Part shown: piece after piece, positions 62,832 through 64,000 of the stretch
Layout: every line of letters begins with the position of its first letter
Position numbering within the stretch: position 1 is the first letter of the stretch
DNA from: Arthrobacter zhaoxinii
GTDB lineage: Bacteria > Actinomycetota > Actinomycetes > Actinomycetales > Micrococcaceae
Length of the DNA: 64,000 nt
Direction of reading: 5' to 3'
NCBI RefSeq assembly: GCF_024385505.1
Contig: NZ_JANFLT010000005.1
Location: forward strand, 434,001-498,000
Translations under genes and position numbers: made by a program
The notes under the pieces: generated by a model
The model's input: the letters and a program-made list of their open reading frames with translations, nothing else
Databases searched by the model: none
What the model was told of the DNA's origin: nothing

Positions 62832-63998
62832 ATGACTGCCGTCTACGGAGTGGTGAGGGAAACCCACAATCCTTCCGCTGCGGTGAACGCGTTGAAGGGT
62901 GATGCCGGCACAGCCGTGCAGCACGGAAAAGATGACCGGCACAGCGCTCCTTCCGCTACCGGTGCCGTCATTGCCTGGGATCCCGATGACCTGCCCGGGG
63001 CCCTCGATCGGCTCATTGCAGCACACCCGCGCCATTTCACCGCTCCGGAGGCACTGCCGGTGCGCCCTATCCCTTTCCGGATGCACCTCATGGACGCGGA
63101 CGTACCCAAGTCCATCCAACTGCACCCGCAGCCGGACCAGGCGCTGGCCGGCTACGTTCGTGAGCAGACCCGCGGGGTCCCCCTGGGCGCAGGAAACCGG
63201 AACTATAAGGACCGGTACGCCAAGTTCGAAGTGGCGGTGGCAATCACTCCCCTGCGCGTGCTGTCCGGACAGCGCACCAGGGAAGAACTGCGGACCATTG
63301 CCGACGGAGTCGACCTTCCGTGGCTCCACGCCTTGCTGACGTTCCGCCACGAGATGCCGGTGCATGCTCTCCTCCGCATGGAGCCGTCCGAGGTTGCCCG
63401 GGCACTCCGGGAAACCGAGGCTGCCCTGGCCGCCGTGACGGAAACCGAGGGTCTTGCCGCAGATGCTGCTGCCGTCTTCCGCCGGCTGGCGCCGCTTTTC
63501 CCCGGCGACCGCGGGATCCTCATAGCCATCTGCATGAACCTCATCAAGCTGGCCCCGGGGCAGGCAATGGTCACGCCTGCCGGCTGCCTTCACTCCTATC
63601 TGTCCGGGCAGGCGATGGTGGTGATGGGCCTCTCGCACAATGCCTTGAAGGCAGGGCTGACCAAGGACTACGTAGACATCGCCGAGCTGCAGCAGATTCT
63701 GGGCAGCGGCCAGCCCGGTCCGGCTCCCCTGGAGGTGGCCCGCATCACTGAGTGCCAGGAACGTATTCCGCTCTGGAGCGACGATCTGGACCTGCGTCGG
63801 ACGGTGATCGACGGCGGCACAGCATCCATCCCGCTGGAACGTTTCACCGTTGTGCTTGCCGCACTGGGCGGAGCGGTGGTTACGGTGGGCGACGTGAGCA
63901 CGTTCCTGGAGCAGGGCGCGAGCATGCTCTACCTGGGCGACCCGACCACGGCCGACGTCGAGGGCTCGGCACAGCTCTTCAGCGCGTCGGCACGCTAA
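62832..63998 (+). CDS. Mannose-6-phosphate isomerase class I-like protein
   Basis: 388-aa cupin-fold protein. DVPKSIQLHPQPDQAL (metal-binding His), NYKDRYAKFEVAVAITP (metal Glu) and GQAMVTPAGCLHSYLSG (metal His) match ManA. The last of these is followed by MVVMGLSHNALKAGLT, where the usual Arg before the Gly-Gly is Lys-Ala. The N-terminal 60 residues differ from the usual WGS..LxG start. It could isomerise fructose and mannose 6-phosphate, or have drifted. Complete; the stop is at 63996-63998. Confidence 0.75.
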   Translation: MTAVYGVVRETHNPSAAVNALKGDAGTAVQHGKDDRHSAPSATGAVIAWDPDDLPGALDRLIAAHPRHFTAPEALPVRPIPFRMHLMDADVPKSIQLHPQPDQALAGYVREQTRGVPLGAGNRNYKDRYAKFEVAVAITPLRVLSGQRTREELRTIADGVDLPWLHALLTFRHEMPVHALLRMEPSEVARALRETEAALAAVTETEGLAADAAAVFRRLAPLFPGDRGILIAICMNLIKLAPGQAMVTPAGCLHSYLSGQAMVVMGLSHNALKAGLTKDYVDIAELQQILGSGQPGPAPLEVARITECQERIPLWSDDLDLRRTVIDGGTASIPLERFTVVLAALGGAVVTVGDVSTFLEQGASMLYLGDPTTADVEGSAQLFSASAR

Positions 63999-64000
63999 CG

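Overview
The window looks like chromosome of a high-GC actinobacterium, most likely an Arthrobacter-type member of the Micrococcaceae. This is inferred from the dense high-GC genes, frequent GTG/TTG starts, a c-di-AMP (ydaO-type) riboswitch ahead of a LysM-NlpC/P60 cell-wall protein, RNase J, a 13E12/DUF222 HNH protein, a mycofactocin cluster and an AldO-type alditol oxidase. No rRNA, tRNA, CRISPR array, insertion sequence or prophage was recognised.

Left part (1-12.6 kb): a truncated ABC-F ATPase, a ureohydrolase-fold protein, a type-B carboxylesterase, an NAD(P)-binding protein, an acyltransferase, an alpha/beta hydrolase, a glycosyltransferase, a YeeE/TusA thiosulfate-uptake pair, a stand-alone LigD polymerase domain, an MFS transporter, and a secreted LysM-NlpC/P60 protein behind a c-di-AMP riboswitch. 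From 12.7 to 20.6 kb the minus strand carries a complete potassium operon, kdpFABC followed by kdpDE. It includes the 29-aa KdpF and another 27-aa membrane micro-ORF just upstream. A TetR-SDR operon with a palindromic operator diverges from it.

Middle part (22-44.8 kb): a GH13 enzyme, a class A penicillin-binding protein, a perfect 50-bp palindrome, RNase J, a zinc-ribbon protein, a glycosyltransferase, a repeat-rich 0.7-kb non-coding stretch before a 13E12-family HNH protein, a YciO/Sua5-like protein, a secreted alkaline phosphatase fused to a glycerophosphodiesterase, a CPA1 antiporter, a second ABC-F, LysR, Fur and TetR regulators, a 90-aa Gly-x-Tyr repeat protein, an SMP-30 protein and an alditol oxidase.

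Right part (44.8-59 kb) is the main system, a mycofactocin island. mftR, mftG (GMC) and an acyl-CoA dehydrogenase run leftward. From a shared divergent promoter carrying a palindrome, mftA, mftB and mftC, four tandem mycofactocin-type SDRs, a MoxR AAA+ ATPase, a VWA protein, mftD, mftE and mftF run rightward, with most starts overlapping or close to the previous stop. MftA is a precursor peptide; MftB/MftC modify its C-terminal Val-Tyr, MftE releases the dipeptide, MftD oxidises it and MftF glycosylates it. The SDRs are expected to reduce the cofactor while oxidising alcohols, and MftG to reoxidise it. The MoxR-VWA pair has no known place in mycofactocin biosynthesis and is the most interesting open question. 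MftF runs 138 bp into the end of a convergent MFS exporter. The window closes with a small membrane protein, a Na+/H+ antiporter and a divergent mannose-6-phosphate isomerase-like protein.
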